The notes under the pieces were generated by a model. The model ran no database searches. It was not told where the DNA came from and worked only from the letters and a program-made list of their open reading frames with translations. DNA of 64,000 bases, taken from NCBI RefSeq assembly GCF_018494085.1, contig NZ_JABBFP010000003.1, forward strand, positions 310,001 to 374,000, given 5' to 3'. Each line of letters starts with the position of its first letter. Positions within the stretch are counted from its first letter, which is position 1. Positions 16,444 to 26,765 of the stretch are shown here, piece by piece. The position numbers were made by a program, and so were the translations under genes. Source of the stretch: Rosenbergiella collisarenosi. GTDB taxonomy: Bacteria; Pseudomonadota; Gammaproteobacteria; Enterobacterales; Enterobacteriaceae.

Positions 16444-16986
16444 TTAATTCTCCACACAAGTGTTTTTCGCAACCGAACGTCCTGAGCTGCAACTCGGGGC
16501 GTTCACCTCTTCTGGCTTACAAAATGTTCGGCTAATGAGATTTAAATGTTCCTGCATTTTGACCGTCGACCTGTATAAGCCCAATTTCAAATTCTCAAAT
16601 TCCTCCTGATCGACCTCGCCATCTTCAATGGATTTTTTGACCAGCTGTGAGTAACGTGCCACCTCTTCAAAGACCTCGAGCAGTTTCTCATTGATATCTG
16701 TTACGCCAATTAACTCATCTTCTGGTAGAGGTACACAAATACATCCCACTTCACGAGCCATCGCATCAATAACATAGTGAGTATTGCCGGCACGCTGTAT
16801 TACTTGTGCCCAGCCGATGGGGAAAACTTGATCACCTTCAGCACGTAAGCGATTAAAGAGTGAGTTTTGAGTAATGCCTAGCCACTCAGCGGCCTCCGAA
16901 TACCCACCAGCTAACTCAGTTATGGTTTTTTTGACAGCCTTGATATACCAGTCAGGTTGCTTCTGAATTTTCCAGTTTCCTATCAC
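16444..16986 (-). CDS. Phage early regulatory protein, YmfL/CII-like
   Basis: A 180-residue protein: ..WYIKAVKKTITELAGGYSEAAEWLGITQNSLFNRLRAEGDQ.. (about residues 10-45) is a helix-turn-helix region like that of phage regulatory CII/YmfL proteins. The C-terminal half is Glu-rich and helical (..EVDQEEFENLKLGLYRSTVKMQEHL..). The likely start is GTG 16986 or 16989, since AAGGAGG lies 5-8 bases upstream; the open frame continues to 17079, deep inside cro. It directly follows the Cro-like gene, the usual place of cII. A role in the lysis-lysogeny choice is likely but not shown. Confidence 0.65.
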   Translation of the reverse strand: MIGNWKIQKQPDWYIKAVKKTITELAGGYSEAAEWLGITQNSLFNRLRAEGDQVFPIGWAQVIQRAGNTHYVIDAMAREVGCICVPLPEDELIGVTDINEKLLEVFEEVARYSQLVKKSIEDGEVDQEEFENLKLGLYRSTVKMQEHLNLISRTFCKPEEVNAPSCSSGRSVAKNTCVEN

Positions 16987-17020
16987 CACTGCCACCTCCT
17001 TACATCTGTGGTTACTAAAC

Positions 17021-17227
17021 TCAACTATTTGAACGAGCATAAATATCTGGACGTAACTGCTGCTTTGTAACGTGACCATGGGTCAAATTTTCAATCGATA
17101 TGGCCAATTGAAAACCAGCTTTTTTGTATCCATTAAAAATCAGCCTCAAATATTGTCGACTTGTGCCAGAAGCCATAGCTAGAGATTCCTGTTCGCTAGC
17201 TGTAAGTGAATCCCAATAACTTTTCAT
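17021..17227 (-). CDS. Cro-like repressor (YdaS/Cro family)
   Basis: A 68-residue DNA-binding protein: LTASEQESLAMASGTSRQYLRLIFNGYKKAGFQLAISIE forms a helix-turn-helix of the YdaS/Cro type. It is the first gene of the leftward early operon and divergent from the CI-type repressor. Its start codon touches operator site 1 (17228-17246). A likely promoter is TTGAAG with a 16-base spacer and TAATAT (minus strand, -10 at 17245-17250), so the leader is only about 10 bases. It should repress cI and temper early transcription during lytic growth. Confidence 0.8.
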   Translation of the reverse strand: MKSYWDSLTASEQESLAMASGTSRQYLRLIFNGYKKAGFQLAISIENLTHGHVTKQQLRPDIYARSNS

Positions 17228-17312
17228 ATGTACCCCCGAGGAACATATTACACTTTAAAAAAGTTCCTTCAAGGAACTTGTACCATTTAGATACAAACCA
17301 TCTAATGGAATT
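17228..17312. promoter_or_regulatory. cI-cro operator/promoter region with three 7-5-7 operators
   Basis: Three inverted repeats share one design, seven bases, five-base spacer, seven bases: 17228-17246 (ATGTACC/GGAACAT), 17261-17279 (AAGTTCC/GGAACTT, perfect) and 17278-17296 (TTGTACC/GATACAA). The middle site covers the -35 of the cro promoter and the first lies beyond its -10. For cI, TCTAAT at 17301-17306 is a near-consensus -10 seven bases before the cI ATG, with a weak TTGTAC -35 overlapping the third site. Confidence 0.8.
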
Positions 17313-17972
17313 ATGAAAACGATCAAAGAAATTAGGCGCGGCAACGCGAGAAATTTACGTGATGTAACTGGTGGGAACTCTTTTTTTGCTGAAAGAATAG
17401 ACAGAGAAGCAACCCAAACTAGTCGCATACTTGGTAATAATCCCACTAAAAATATTGGGGAGGACTTGGCTCGTCACATTGAAAGATGTTTCGATCTACC
17501 TGAGGGTTGGCTTGACCAGGACCGAGAAAATACAGAAAAACATAATTCCTTCGAGCCAGTTCACAAGTCAAATGACTTTAGATCTGTTCCGGTTATTCCA
17601 TGGGAGAAAGTAAGTGAGTGGAACGAAAAAGGACTTACCCAAATGGATACAGATAAACTACAGAAGCTTCCTTGCCCTATCTCATGCGGACCGCTTACTT
17701 ATGTATTACGAGTAGTTAGCGAGTCGATGTCAGATGACTACAAACCAGGAGAACTTATCTTTGTAGATCCATCAGTTTCCCCTACCTCTGGAAATGATGT
17801 TGTCGCTTTACTTACAGATACTGGTGAAACAACCTTTAAACGACTTATTGAGGAAGGTAACAAAAAGTATTTGAAGGCCCTAAATGTTAATTGGCCTGAA
17901 AAATATATACCTGTCGAAGATAATTGTAAGATCATGGGGACAGTTATCTTTTCCGGTAAACCCAGACTTTAA
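17313..17972 (+). CDS. CI-type prophage repressor, S24 (LexA-like) fold
   Basis: A 219-residue repressor. The N-terminal about 70 residues are a helix-turn-helix DNA-binding domain, and the C-terminal domain is an S24 peptidase-like fold with Ser138 (SESMSDD) and Lys176 (TTFKRLIE), the catalytic pair of LexA/CI autocleavage. At the place where related repressors have VPVISW-x-x-AG-EW this protein has VPVIPWEKVSEW (93-104), so the Ala-Gly bond is replaced by Val-Ser. Self-cleavage after DNA damage may thus be lost. The ATG coincides with the predicted transcription start (see 17228-17312), as for lambda cI from PRM. Confidence 0.85.
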   Translation: MKTIKEIRRGNARNLRDVTGGNSFFAERIDREATQTSRILGNNPTKNIGEDLARHIERCFDLPEGWLDQDRENTEKHNSFEPVHKSNDFRSVPVIPWEKVSEWNEKGLTQMDTDKLQKLPCPISCGPLTYVLRVVSESMSDDYKPGELIFVDPSVSPTSGNDVVALLTDTGETTFKRLIEEGNKKYLKALNVNWPEKYIPVEDNCKIMGTVIFSGKPRL

Positions 17973-18009
17973 ATTGAAAGAATATCCATATAATAGGATA
18001 TTCTTTGGA

Positions 18010-18037
18010 TTGACAATGTACCGTATAGGTACATAAT
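18010..18037 (+). promoter_or_regulatory. xis-int promoter with embedded repressor operator
   Basis: TTGACA (18010-18015) and CATAAT (18032-18037), 16 bases apart, form a near-consensus sigma-70 promoter. Its spacer contains the perfect inverted repeat ATGTACC-GTATA-GGTACAT (18016-18034), the same 7-5-7 design as the cI-cro operators. CI or Cro should therefore switch excision genes directly. Confidence 0.8.
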
Positions 18038-18143
18038 AAAACGAGCATCTATGTTTTCTCTTGTGTGGAGAACGTAGATAGGGGTTTTGCAGAACCCTTA
18101 CTCTTTAAAACTCTCGTTGCTGCGAGAACGTGTGGAGATAAAA

Positions 18144-18380
18144 ATGGCTAGGATGCTTTCGTTACCAGAATGGGCTAAACAAGAGTTTGGTGAATTTGCG
18201 CCGCATGAACGGATTTTATGCAAGTACGCTAAAGCGAACATGATCATGCCACCCGCTATTAAGGTGGGTCGTAGATGGATGGTAGACAAGGAAGCTCGCT
18301 ACGTTGGGCAGTTATCAGCTCCGAAATTACCCACAAATGCTCACCCAAAACTCAAAAGGATCATTGAGGATGGCTGCTAG
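18144..18380 (+). CDS. xis: Excisionase-like protein
   Basis: A 78-residue basic protein starting MARMLSLPEWAKQEFGEFAPHERILCKYAKANMIMPPAIKVGRRW, the winged-helix pattern of lambdoid excisionases that bind and bend att arm DNA to favour excision. ATG 18144 has GTGGAG 7 bases upstream; the open frame starts earlier at 18087 without a site. Its end overlaps the integrase start by 11 bases. A promoter with an operator lies 105 bases upstream. Confidence 0.8.
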   Translation: MARMLSLPEWAKQEFGEFAPHERILCKYAKANMIMPPAIKVGRRWMVDKEARYVGQLSAPKLPTNAHPKLKRIIEDGC

Positions 18381-19512
18381 ACCTAGAGCACATAATATCT
18401 CTATACCTAACCTATACTGCAAGTTAGATAAGCGAACAGGAAAGATCTACTGGCAGTATAAGCATCCTCTGACAGGAAAATTTCATAGTCTCGGAAGCGA
18501 CGAAGTTGAAGCAAAACAGATAGCCTCCGAGGCCAATACCATAATCGCTGAGCAGAAAACACGACAAATTCTTAGCCTTAATGACCGACTCAGCCGGCTA
18601 AAAAACTCATCTTATAGCCCTACTGTTACTCAATGGATCGATCGCTACTTAGAAATTCAAGCAGAGAAAGTGGCTCATCTCGAGTTAAAAGAAAACAGTC
18701 TTAAACAGAAAAAAAAACCTTTACGACTCTTCAACGAGCACTGCGGCATGACCCCTATGGATCAAGTTACCACCTTGCATGTCTCTGAGATTATCGATGA
18801 CGTTAAAGCGAAAGGTCATAACCGTATGGCTCAAGTTGTGCGGTTAGTTTTAGTTGATCTGTTCAAAGAGGCACAACATGCGGGAATCGTTCCCCCTGGA
18901 TATAACCCTGCCCTAGCAACCCGTCAACCAAGAAACAAAGTGACTCGTCAGCGCTTGTCGTTAGATGAGTGGCTCGTGATATTTGAACAAGCGAAAACCT
19001 TGCGACCTTATTTGAGAAACGGCATGTTACTGGCACTCGTCACCGGCCAGCGTATTGGCGATATCTGCAGGATGAAGTTTACCGATATTTGGGATGGGCA
19101 TCTGCATATCGAGCAGGAAAAAACCGGAAGTCGCCTAGCGATACCGTTAGCCCTAAAATGCAATGCGCTCAATATGACGTTAACCGAGGTTGTCTCACAG
19201 TGCCGTGATGCAGTGGTGAGCCAATACCTCGTTCATTATCGCCATGCCACCTCACAAGCTCCTCGTGGTGGCCAACTGTCCACCAGCAACCTAACCACTG
19301 CCTTTAAAAAAGCTCGCGATAAATCGGGCTTTACGTGGCCAGAAAATGCGGCCCCGACTTTCCACGAACAACGATCACTCTCGGAGCGACTCTATCGTGA
19401 ACAGGGTATCAATACTCAAAAATTATTGGGGCATAAGTCAGCAAAAATGACCGACCGATATAACGATGATCGAGGCAAAGAATGGGTCACTATTTCACTA
19501 AAATCGGGGTAG
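18370..19512 (+). CDS. int: Tyrosine-recombinase integrase (e14/phage 21 type)
   Basis: A 380-residue lambda-type integrase: an N-terminal arm-binding part (NLYCKLDKRTGKIYWQYKHP), a core-binding SAM-like domain, and a catalytic domain with Arg (TGQRIGDICRMKF), HEQR (His/Arg box), LLGHKS and the nucleophile Tyr in MTDRYND. ATG 18370 lies inside xis. The gene ends 102 bases from the icd stop codon and points at it, so it should insert the phage into the 3' end of icd, as the integrases of e14 and phage 21 do. All catalytic residues appear intact. Confidence 0.92.
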   Translation: MAARPRAHNISIPNLYCKLDKRTGKIYWQYKHPLTGKFHSLGSDEVEAKQIASEANTIIAEQKTRQILSLNDRLSRLKNSSYSPTVTQWIDRYLEIQAEKVAHLELKENSLKQKKKPLRLFNEHCGMTPMDQVTTLHVSEIIDDVKAKGHNRMAQVVRLVLVDLFKEAQHAGIVPPGYNPALATRQPRNKVTRQRLSLDEWLVIFEQAKTLRPYLRNGMLLALVTGQRIGDICRMKFTDIWDGHLHIEQEKTGSRLAIPLALKCNALNMTLTEVVSQCRDAVVSQYLVHYRHATSQAPRGGQLSTSNLTTAFKKARDKSGFTWPENAAPTFHEQRSLSERLYREQGINTQKLLGHKSAKMTDRYNDDRGKEWVTISLKSG

Positions 19513-19546
19513 TTTTGGGGAAGAATTTTGGGGAGAGTTTTGGGGA
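19513..19546. repeat. Three direct repeats, candidate integrase arm-type sites at the prophage end
   Basis: TTTTGGGGA occurs at 19513-19521, 19526-19534 and 19538-19546, immediately after the int stop codon and before icd. Short direct repeats beside the att core are typical arm-type binding sites. The crossover core should lie at or within the 3' end of icd; the partner att site is outside the window. Confidence 0.6.
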
Positions 19547-19559
19547 AAGAATTTTACAG

Positions 19560-19587
19560 TAAAAAAACGGGCACTTTTCAGTACCCG
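19560..19587 (-). terminator. Terminator of icd
   Basis: On the minus strand CGGGTAC, loop TGAAAA, GTGCCCG (one mismatch) is followed by about eight T (19560-19567). It lies 28 bases past the icd stop, on the prophage side, so the phage may supply it. Confidence 0.75.
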
Positions 19588-19614
19588 CTCTTATCAATAA
19601 CGCAGAGTGACTAA

Positions 19615-20865
19615 TTACATATTGCTGATGATCACATCACCAAACTCTGAACATTTCAGTAACTTAGCGCCTTCCATCAGACGTTCGAAATCGTAGGTCA
19701 CGGTCTTATTGGCGATTGCGCCTTCAACACCTTTAACGATTAAGTCTGCGGCTTCAAACCAGCCGAGGTGACGTAACATCATTTCTGCGGAAAGGATAAC
19801 CGAGCCTGGGTTCACTTTGTCTTGTCCCGCATACTTAGGCGCCGTTCCGTGAGTGGCTTCGAACAGTGCGCACTCGTCACCGATATTTGCACCTGGAGCG
19901 ATACCGATACCACCGACCTGCGCAGCTAATGCATCAGAAATGTAGTCACCGTTCAGGTTCATACAGGCGATCACGTCATATTCCGCTGGGCGTAGCAAGA
20001 TTTGCTGTAGGAATGCGTCAGCGATAACATCTTTGATGATGATCTCTTTGCCGGTTTTTGGGTTTTTCGCCTTCATCCATGGGCCGCCGTCTACTAGCTC
20101 GGCACCGAACTCTTCTTTCACCAGCTGGTAGCCCCAATCTTTGAAGGCGCCTTCGGTGAATTTCATGATGTTACCCTTGTGGACCAAGGTCAACGAATCG
20201 CGATCATTATCGATAACGTATTGGAAGGCGGCGCGGACTAAACGTTTAGTCCCATCTTCGGAACATGGCTTAACACCGATACCACACTGTTCTGGGAAGC
20301 GGATTTTTTTCACGCCCATCTCGGTGCGTAAGAAATTAATCACTTTATCGGCTTCGGCGCTGCCCGCTTTCCACTCAATCCCTGCGTAGATATCTTCAGA
20401 GTTCTCGCGGAAGATCACCATATCGGTGTCTTCAGGGCGTTTTACCGGGCTTGGTGTGCCGGTATAATAGCGAACGGGACGCAAACACACATAAAGGTCT
20501 AATTCTTGACGGAGGGCAACGTTCAGCGAGCGAATACCACCGCCAACTGGCGTGGTGAGTGGCCCTTTAATGGCAACGCGATAGTCTTTGATTAGATCGA
20601 GGGTTTCTTGCGGTAACCAGACGTCTTTACCGTAAACTTCTGTCGATTTTTCGCCAGTGAAAATTTCCATCCAAGAAATCTTGCGCTCGCCGTTATAGGC
20701 TTTATTGACTGCCGCGTCGACCACTTTCAGCATCACAGGAGAGACATCAACCCCGATACCGTCCCCTTCGATATAAGGGATGATTGGGTTGTTTGGAACC
20801 GTTAATTTGCCTTGATTTAGCGTGATTTTCTGGCCTGATGCAGGAACAACTACTTTGCTTTCCAT
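19615..20865 (-). CDS. icd: Isocitrate dehydrogenase, NADP-dependent
   Basis: A 416-residue enzyme of the TCA cycle that oxidises isocitrate to 2-oxoglutarate and CO2 with NADP+. The length equals E. coli Icd. [13 protein letters not shown] contains the Ser (about 113) that AceK phosphorylates to divert carbon to the glyoxylate shunt, and [18 protein letters not shown] is a family signature. ATG 20865 is preferred over the TTG just upstream and has an AGGAGAGG site. The 3' end forms the prophage junction; the reading frame is complete, so insertion has rebuilt rather than broken the gene. The last residues (FGDVIISNM) are probably phage-borne. Confidence 0.97.
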   Translation of the reverse strand: MESKVVVPASGQKITLNQGKLTVPNNPIIPYIEGDGIGVDVSPVMLKVVDAAVNKAYNGERKISWMEIFTGEKSTEVYGKDVWLPQETLDLIKDYRVAIKGPLTTPVGGGIRSLNVALRQELDLYVCLRPVRYYTGTPSPVKRPEDTDMVIFRENSEDIYAGIEWKAGSAEADKVINFLRTEMGVKKIRFPEQCGIGVKPCSEDGTKRLVRAAFQYVIDNDRDSLTLVHKGNIMKFTEGAFKDWGYQLVKEEFGAELVDGGPWMKAKNPKTGKEIIIKDVIADAFLQQILLRPAEYDVIACMNLNGDYISDALAAQVGGIGIAPGANIGDECALFEATHGTAPKYAGQDKVNPGSVILSAEMMLRHLGWFEAADLIVKGVEGAIANKTVTYDFERLMEGAKLLKCSEFGDVIISNM

Positions 20866-21231
20866 CAACCTCTCCTTCGAGCGTTTTTGTTAATAACTTG
20901 TAATGTGTCGGGGTATGTTACGCGAACTCACCCCAAATTTCCTAGAAAAAAACATATGAATGCGTCGCAAATTATTTCTAATTACTTGGTAACTCGCTGG
21001 TGAAACTCATTATTTACTTTGCTTCGTCCACTGCGGGATGACTTATCACCCTCTACATTTTCACAACAAAGGATTAACGTGGTGAATAATGATTATTGTC
21101 GTGGCGCGATAAACGTTGGAAAAACTTACTGCAATATGCGCTAGACATCAACATAAAGCCTAACAGTGGTAGGGTTATATTCTGGGTAGTCTCAGGTATA
21201 ATGAGCGAAATTACTTACAAGAATCCAAACT
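20866..21231. promoter_or_regulatory. Divergent icd-rluE intergenic region
   Basis: About 365 bases with no credible gene. An AGGTATAAT extended -10 (TATAAT at 21197-21202) about 30 bases before the rluE ATG is the likely rluE promoter, with only a weak -35. The icd promoter must lie leftward near 20930-21000, but I cannot assign boxes. Confidence 0.5.
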
Positions 21232-21843
21232 ATGTCGCCACACTCTCGCCCACCACGCGTTAAAAAACCGCTTACTCGCCGTCGTCCAACCGGCCCGACG
21301 ACCGTCATCATCTTCAATAAGCCGTTCGATGTGTTACCCCAATTCTCTGACGACGCAGGGCGCGCTACGCTCAAAGACTATATCTCCGTTCCCGATGTCT
21401 ATGCGGCCGGACGATTAGACCGAGATAGCGAAGGGCTACTTTTGTTAACCAACGACGGAAAGTTACAAGCAGCATTGACGCAGCCCGGCAGAGGAACAAA
21501 AAAGACCTATTATGTTCAAGTCGAGGGCGAGCCTAGCGAAGCCCAGCTGGCCCCGTTAAGAACTGGCGTCACGTTGAAAGACGGTCCCACTCTTCCAGCT
21601 GGCGTCGAGCGCTGCGACCCGCCGCTGTGGTTGTGGCCGCGTACCCCGCCGATTCGCGAACGTAAAGCGATCCCCACGCAATGGCTGAAAATCACGCTAC
21701 AGGAAGGCCGAAACCGACAAGTCCGCCGTATGACGGCACATATTGGTTTTCCTACATTACGCTTAATTCGTTACGCCATCGGTCCTTATAGCCTCGACGA
21801 TTTGGCTTGCGGAGAGTGGCGTAAAATCGAAAATTCCCAGTAG
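21232..21843 (+). CDS. rluE: 23S rRNA pseudouridine(2457) synthase
   Basis: A 203-residue RsuA-family enzyme that converts U2457 of 23S rRNA to pseudouridine. [13 protein letters not shown] (about residues 60-72) carries the catalytic Asp, and [23 protein letters not shown] is the family C-terminal signature. It has no S4 domain, like E. coli RluE. The N-terminal about 20 residues are basic and shorter than in E. coli. It is followed after 16 bases by nudJ, with a probable shared transcript. Confidence 0.93.
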   Translation: MSPHSRPPRVKKPLTRRRPTGPTTVIIFNKPFDVLPQFSDDAGRATLKDYISVPDVYAAGRLDRDSEGLLLLTNDGKLQAALTQPGRGTKKTYYVQVEGEPSEAQLAPLRTGVTLKDGPTLPAGVERCDPPLWLWPRTPPIRERKAIPTQWLKITLQEGRNRQVRRMTAHIGFPTLRLIRYAIGPYSLDDLACGEWRKIENSQ

Positions 21844-21859
21844 AGGTTAAGGAGCAGCT

Positions 21860-22300
21860 ATGTTCACCCCCCATATTACGGTTGCCTGTGTTATTCATGC
21901 GCAAGGGCGGCTACTGGTGGTTGAGGAGCGTGTTGACGGTGCCGTCACACTGAATCAACCGGCGGGTCATCTGGAAGCGCAAGAGAGCTTAATCGACGCT
22001 ATGCAGCGCGAAATCCTTGAAGAGACTGGGCTTACCCTATCCCCGGAACATCTACTCGGTGTCCACCAGTGGACGGCAAAGGACGGTACACCATTTATTC
22101 GCTTTTTATTCAGTTGTGAGGTCGCAGCGTGCTTAACGACGGCCCCTCAAGATGACGACATCGACTGCTGTCATTGGCTAACGCCTGATGAGATCCTCTC
22201 CTCCGACCAATTGCGCTCCCCATTAGTCGCAGAAAGCGTCACGCTGTGGCAGTCAGGTCAGCGTTATCCGCTTACCGTCCTTAACTGGTTTGTGCAGTAA
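21860..22300 (+). CDS. nudJ: Nudix phosphatase NudJ
   Basis: A 146-residue Nudix hydrolase. The Nudix box GHLEAQESLIDAMQREILEETG (about residues 35-56) has the complete G-x5-E-x7-RE-x2-EE-x-G pattern that binds the metal. E. coli NudJ releases phosphate from nucleoside tri- and diphosphates and from the thiamine intermediate HMP-PP. AAGGAGC lies 7 bases before the start. Synteny with rluE and mnmA supports the name. Confidence 0.93.
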   Translation: MFTPHITVACVIHAQGRLLVVEERVDGAVTLNQPAGHLEAQESLIDAMQREILEETGLTLSPEHLLGVHQWTAKDGTPFIRFLFSCEVAACLTTAPQDDDIDCCHWLTPDEILSSDQLRSPLVAESVTLWQSGQRYPLTVLNWFVQ

Positions 22301-22352
22301 TGTTTACCAATCGCACTACTGAAGAAACTATTTCTCCTTTTTTGATGTTGAG

Positions 22353-22391
22353 GAGAATTAATTTCTCTCTATCCTTATTTAAGTAGAGAAA
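22353..22391. promoter_or_regulatory. Palindrome cluster upstream of the EamA transporter gene
   Basis: GAGAA-TTAAT-TTCTC (22353-22367) is followed by TTTCTCT (22362-22368) paired with AGAGAAA (22385-22391), and TTTCTCC occurs again at 22331. Repeated TTCTC/GAGAA dyads ahead of an accessory transporter gene suggest an operator. No regulator gene is next to it. Confidence 0.35.
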
Positions 22392-22455
22392 GTAGCAAAA
22401 TCATTCTCTCGTGATCTCGATATAGTAACCCCCTAAACTTATCGAGGTTAACGAG

Positions 22456-23385
22456 ATGAATTCTGTCATTAAAACATTACTCTTTATCATCGTGTCGTTG
22501 ACATGGGGTACTACCTGGTTAGCTATGAAGATTGCGGGCACCTCTATCCCTCCCCTCTTCGCCACCGGTCTGCGCTTCCTCTGTGCTGCACCACTTCTTC
22601 TACTCGCCGTGAAGCTTAGCCGTTCACCCTTACTGTTTCCCCCTGGCAAGCGGCGCTTCCAAGCCATCATCAGCCTATTTTATTTTGCCCTCCCCTTTAC
22701 TTTGATGATCTACGGCGAACGTTGGGTCAGCTCTGGGTTGGCCTCAGTCATTTTTGCGATGATGCCTGTTGCGGTCCTCTGTGCCTCGGTCCTGTTATTA
22801 GGCGAAAAAACGAACACTCTCCAGATACTCGGTCTTACTCTGGCACTCGTAGCACTTATTTGTGTATTGCTACACGAATCGCAAGGAGAAGCAGCGGGGC
22901 AATTCTTGGGGATAGCGATGCTAGTGGCGGCAGTGGTGATCCATGCGGTGATGTATGCCTTATGTAAGAAACGCTGTGTGGGCGTTTCGGTGCTCACGTT
23001 TAATGCCCTACCTTGCCTGGCAGCGGGAATCGGACTCACCCTGTTAGGTGGTCTTATTGAGCAGCCGGCTATAAGCCAGTTTAGCGTTCAATCGCTCTTG
23101 GCGGTGCTCTATCTCGGGGCATTTGCTGGCGTATTCGGCATCCTGTGTTACTTCATGCTGCAACAACGCGCAACCGCTTTCCAAGCATCGATTGTCTTTC
23201 TAATCTTCCCTATTATCGCCTTAAGCTTGGAGAATATCCTCTATGGACGGTCGATCTCTTTCGCGTCACTCTGCTTAATGGCCCCGCTAGCCATAGGGAT
23301 CTTCCTCACTCTATTTGGCAATCGACGTCATCAACGTCTTAAAGCCTCCCACCCTACTAGACTCTCAACGCAACAGCGCACATAG
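22456..23385 (+). CDS. EamA/DMT-superfamily transporter
   Basis: A 309-residue inner-membrane protein with about ten hydrophobic segments arranged as two EamA repeats (SLTWGTTWLAMKIA near the start; a second repeat from about residue 150). Members of this 10-TMS drug/metabolite transporter group export amino acids, metabolites or drugs; the substrate is unknown. A good ribosome site (CGAGGTTAACGAG) precedes the ATG. The gene is absent from this position in E. coli, where nudJ and mnmA are neighbours, so it is a lineage-specific insertion. The C-terminal tail is basic and cytoplasmic. Confidence 0.85.
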   Translation: MNSVIKTLLFIIVSLTWGTTWLAMKIAGTSIPPLFATGLRFLCAAPLLLLAVKLSRSPLLFPPGKRRFQAIISLFYFALPFTLMIYGERWVSSGLASVIFAMMPVAVLCASVLLLGEKTNTLQILGLTLALVALICVLLHESQGEAAGQFLGIAMLVAAVVIHAVMYALCKKRCVGVSVLTFNALPCLAAGIGLTLLGGLIEQPAISQFSVQSLLAVLYLGAFAGVFGILCYFMLQQRATAFQASIVFLIFPIIALSLENILYGRSISFASLCLMAPLAIGIFLTLFGNRRHQRLKASHPTRLSTQQRT

Positions 23386-23477
23386 GGTGTAATCCAGGGC
23401 GGTATTACAGGTGCGAAGCGTCTCGGTGCGTGGTACACTGAGGCGTTCGTTTTGTCTGCCAACTTCAGTGAGTATTT

Positions 23478-24598
23478 ATGTTTGACCAGAGTGCAAAAAA
23501 AGTCATCGTCGGCATGTCCGGGGGTGTAGATTCTTCCGTTTCAGCTTGGTTACTGATGCAACAGGGCTATCAAGTTGAAGGCCTGTTCATGAAAAACTGG
23601 GAGGAAGATGATGGCGAAGAGTATTGTACTGCTGCGGAAGACTTGGCCGACGCACAAGCTGTCTGCGATAAGTTAGGCATCAAACTGCATAAAATTAACT
23701 TCGCTGCCGAGTATTGGGATAACGTCTTCGAGCTTTTCCTCGAAGAGTATAAAGCTGGCCGTACGCCTAACCCCGATATTCTTTGTAATAAAGAGATCAA
23801 ATTTAAAGCCTTCCTCGAATTCGCTGCCGAAGACCTAGGCGCTGATTTTATCGCGACCGGTCACTACGTGCGCCGTAAAGATGTTGACGGTAAAAGCCAA
23901 TTACTGCGCGGTCTCGACGCGAACAAAGATCAGAGCTATTTCCTCTACACGCTCAGCCATCAGCAGGTTGCACAGAGCCTGTTCCCGGTCGGCGAATTAG
24001 AAAAACCAGAGGTCCGCCGTATTGCGGACGAGCTTGATTTGGTCACTGCGCGCAAGAAAGACTCGACCGGCATCTGCTTTATTGGTGAGCGTAAATTTAA
24101 AGATTTCCTCGCGCGCTATCTCCCCGCGCAGCCAGGTCCGATCTTCAGTGTCGATGGGCAAGCGTTAGGCACTCACCAAGGCCTGATGTACCACACCCTT
24201 GGCCAGCGTAAAGGACTCGGGATCGGCGGGCGTAAGGAAAGCAACGATGATCCTTGGTATGTGGTCGATAAAGACGTCGAACAAAACCACCTCATCGTCG
24301 CGCAGGGCGGTGAGCACCCCCGCCTTATGTCCGTAGGCCTCATCGCTCAACAGCTGCACTGGGTCGATCGCCAGCCGATCACCGAACCCCTGCGCTGCAG
24401 CGTTAAAACGCGTTATCGTCAAACCGATATTCCTTGCCTGATCACCCCCCTCGATGCCGAGCGTATCGAGGTCCGTTTTGATGAACCGGTTGCGGCTGTC
24501 ACCCCTGGTCAGTCGGCTGTCTTCTACCTTGGCGACCGTTGCCTAGGCGGCGGTGTGATTGAGCAACGCTTACCGCTAGTGGCTACGGATATCGTGTA

Positions 24599-24599
<1 letters not shown>
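23478..24599 (+). CDS. mnmA: tRNA-specific 2-thiouridylase
   Basis: A 373-residue enzyme that thiolates U34 of tRNA Lys, Glu and Gln, taking sulfur from the Tus relay. The PP-loop SGGVDSS (about residues 14-20) binds ATP; Cys in [12 protein letters not shown] (about 102) and [12 protein letters not shown] (about 199) are the two catalytic cysteines. The C-terminal domain binds tRNA. Its TAG overlaps the hflD GTG by one base (TAGTG), indicating coupling. Confidence 0.97.
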
Positions 24600-26660
<2,061 letters not shown>

Positions 26661-26669
26661 GGTATAAAA

Positions 26670-26707
26670 GGGCTTAATCGCGGCGTTATCTGCGCGGCGT
26701 TAAGCCC
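26670..26707 (+). terminator. Stem-loop after purB
   Basis: GGGCTTAA (26670-26677) pairs exactly with TTAAGCCC (26700-26707). The loop is G+C-rich and there is no long T run, so termination is likely but may be partial. Confidence 0.5.
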
Positions 26708-26765
26708 CTGTTTAGATCTTAGGCCCTACTCTTACGTGTTCGCGACTTTACGAGAGGAAATAGAG

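Noticed and set aside
19513-19614. Truncated icd copy at the prophage junction
   Set aside because: No icd-like coding sequence lies between int and the icd stop; any duplicated 3' end would be at the other prophage end, outside the window.
26709-26725. PhoP box upstream of phoP
   Set aside because: Only one TGTTTA half-site fits; the second half five bases later (TAGGCC) does not match.
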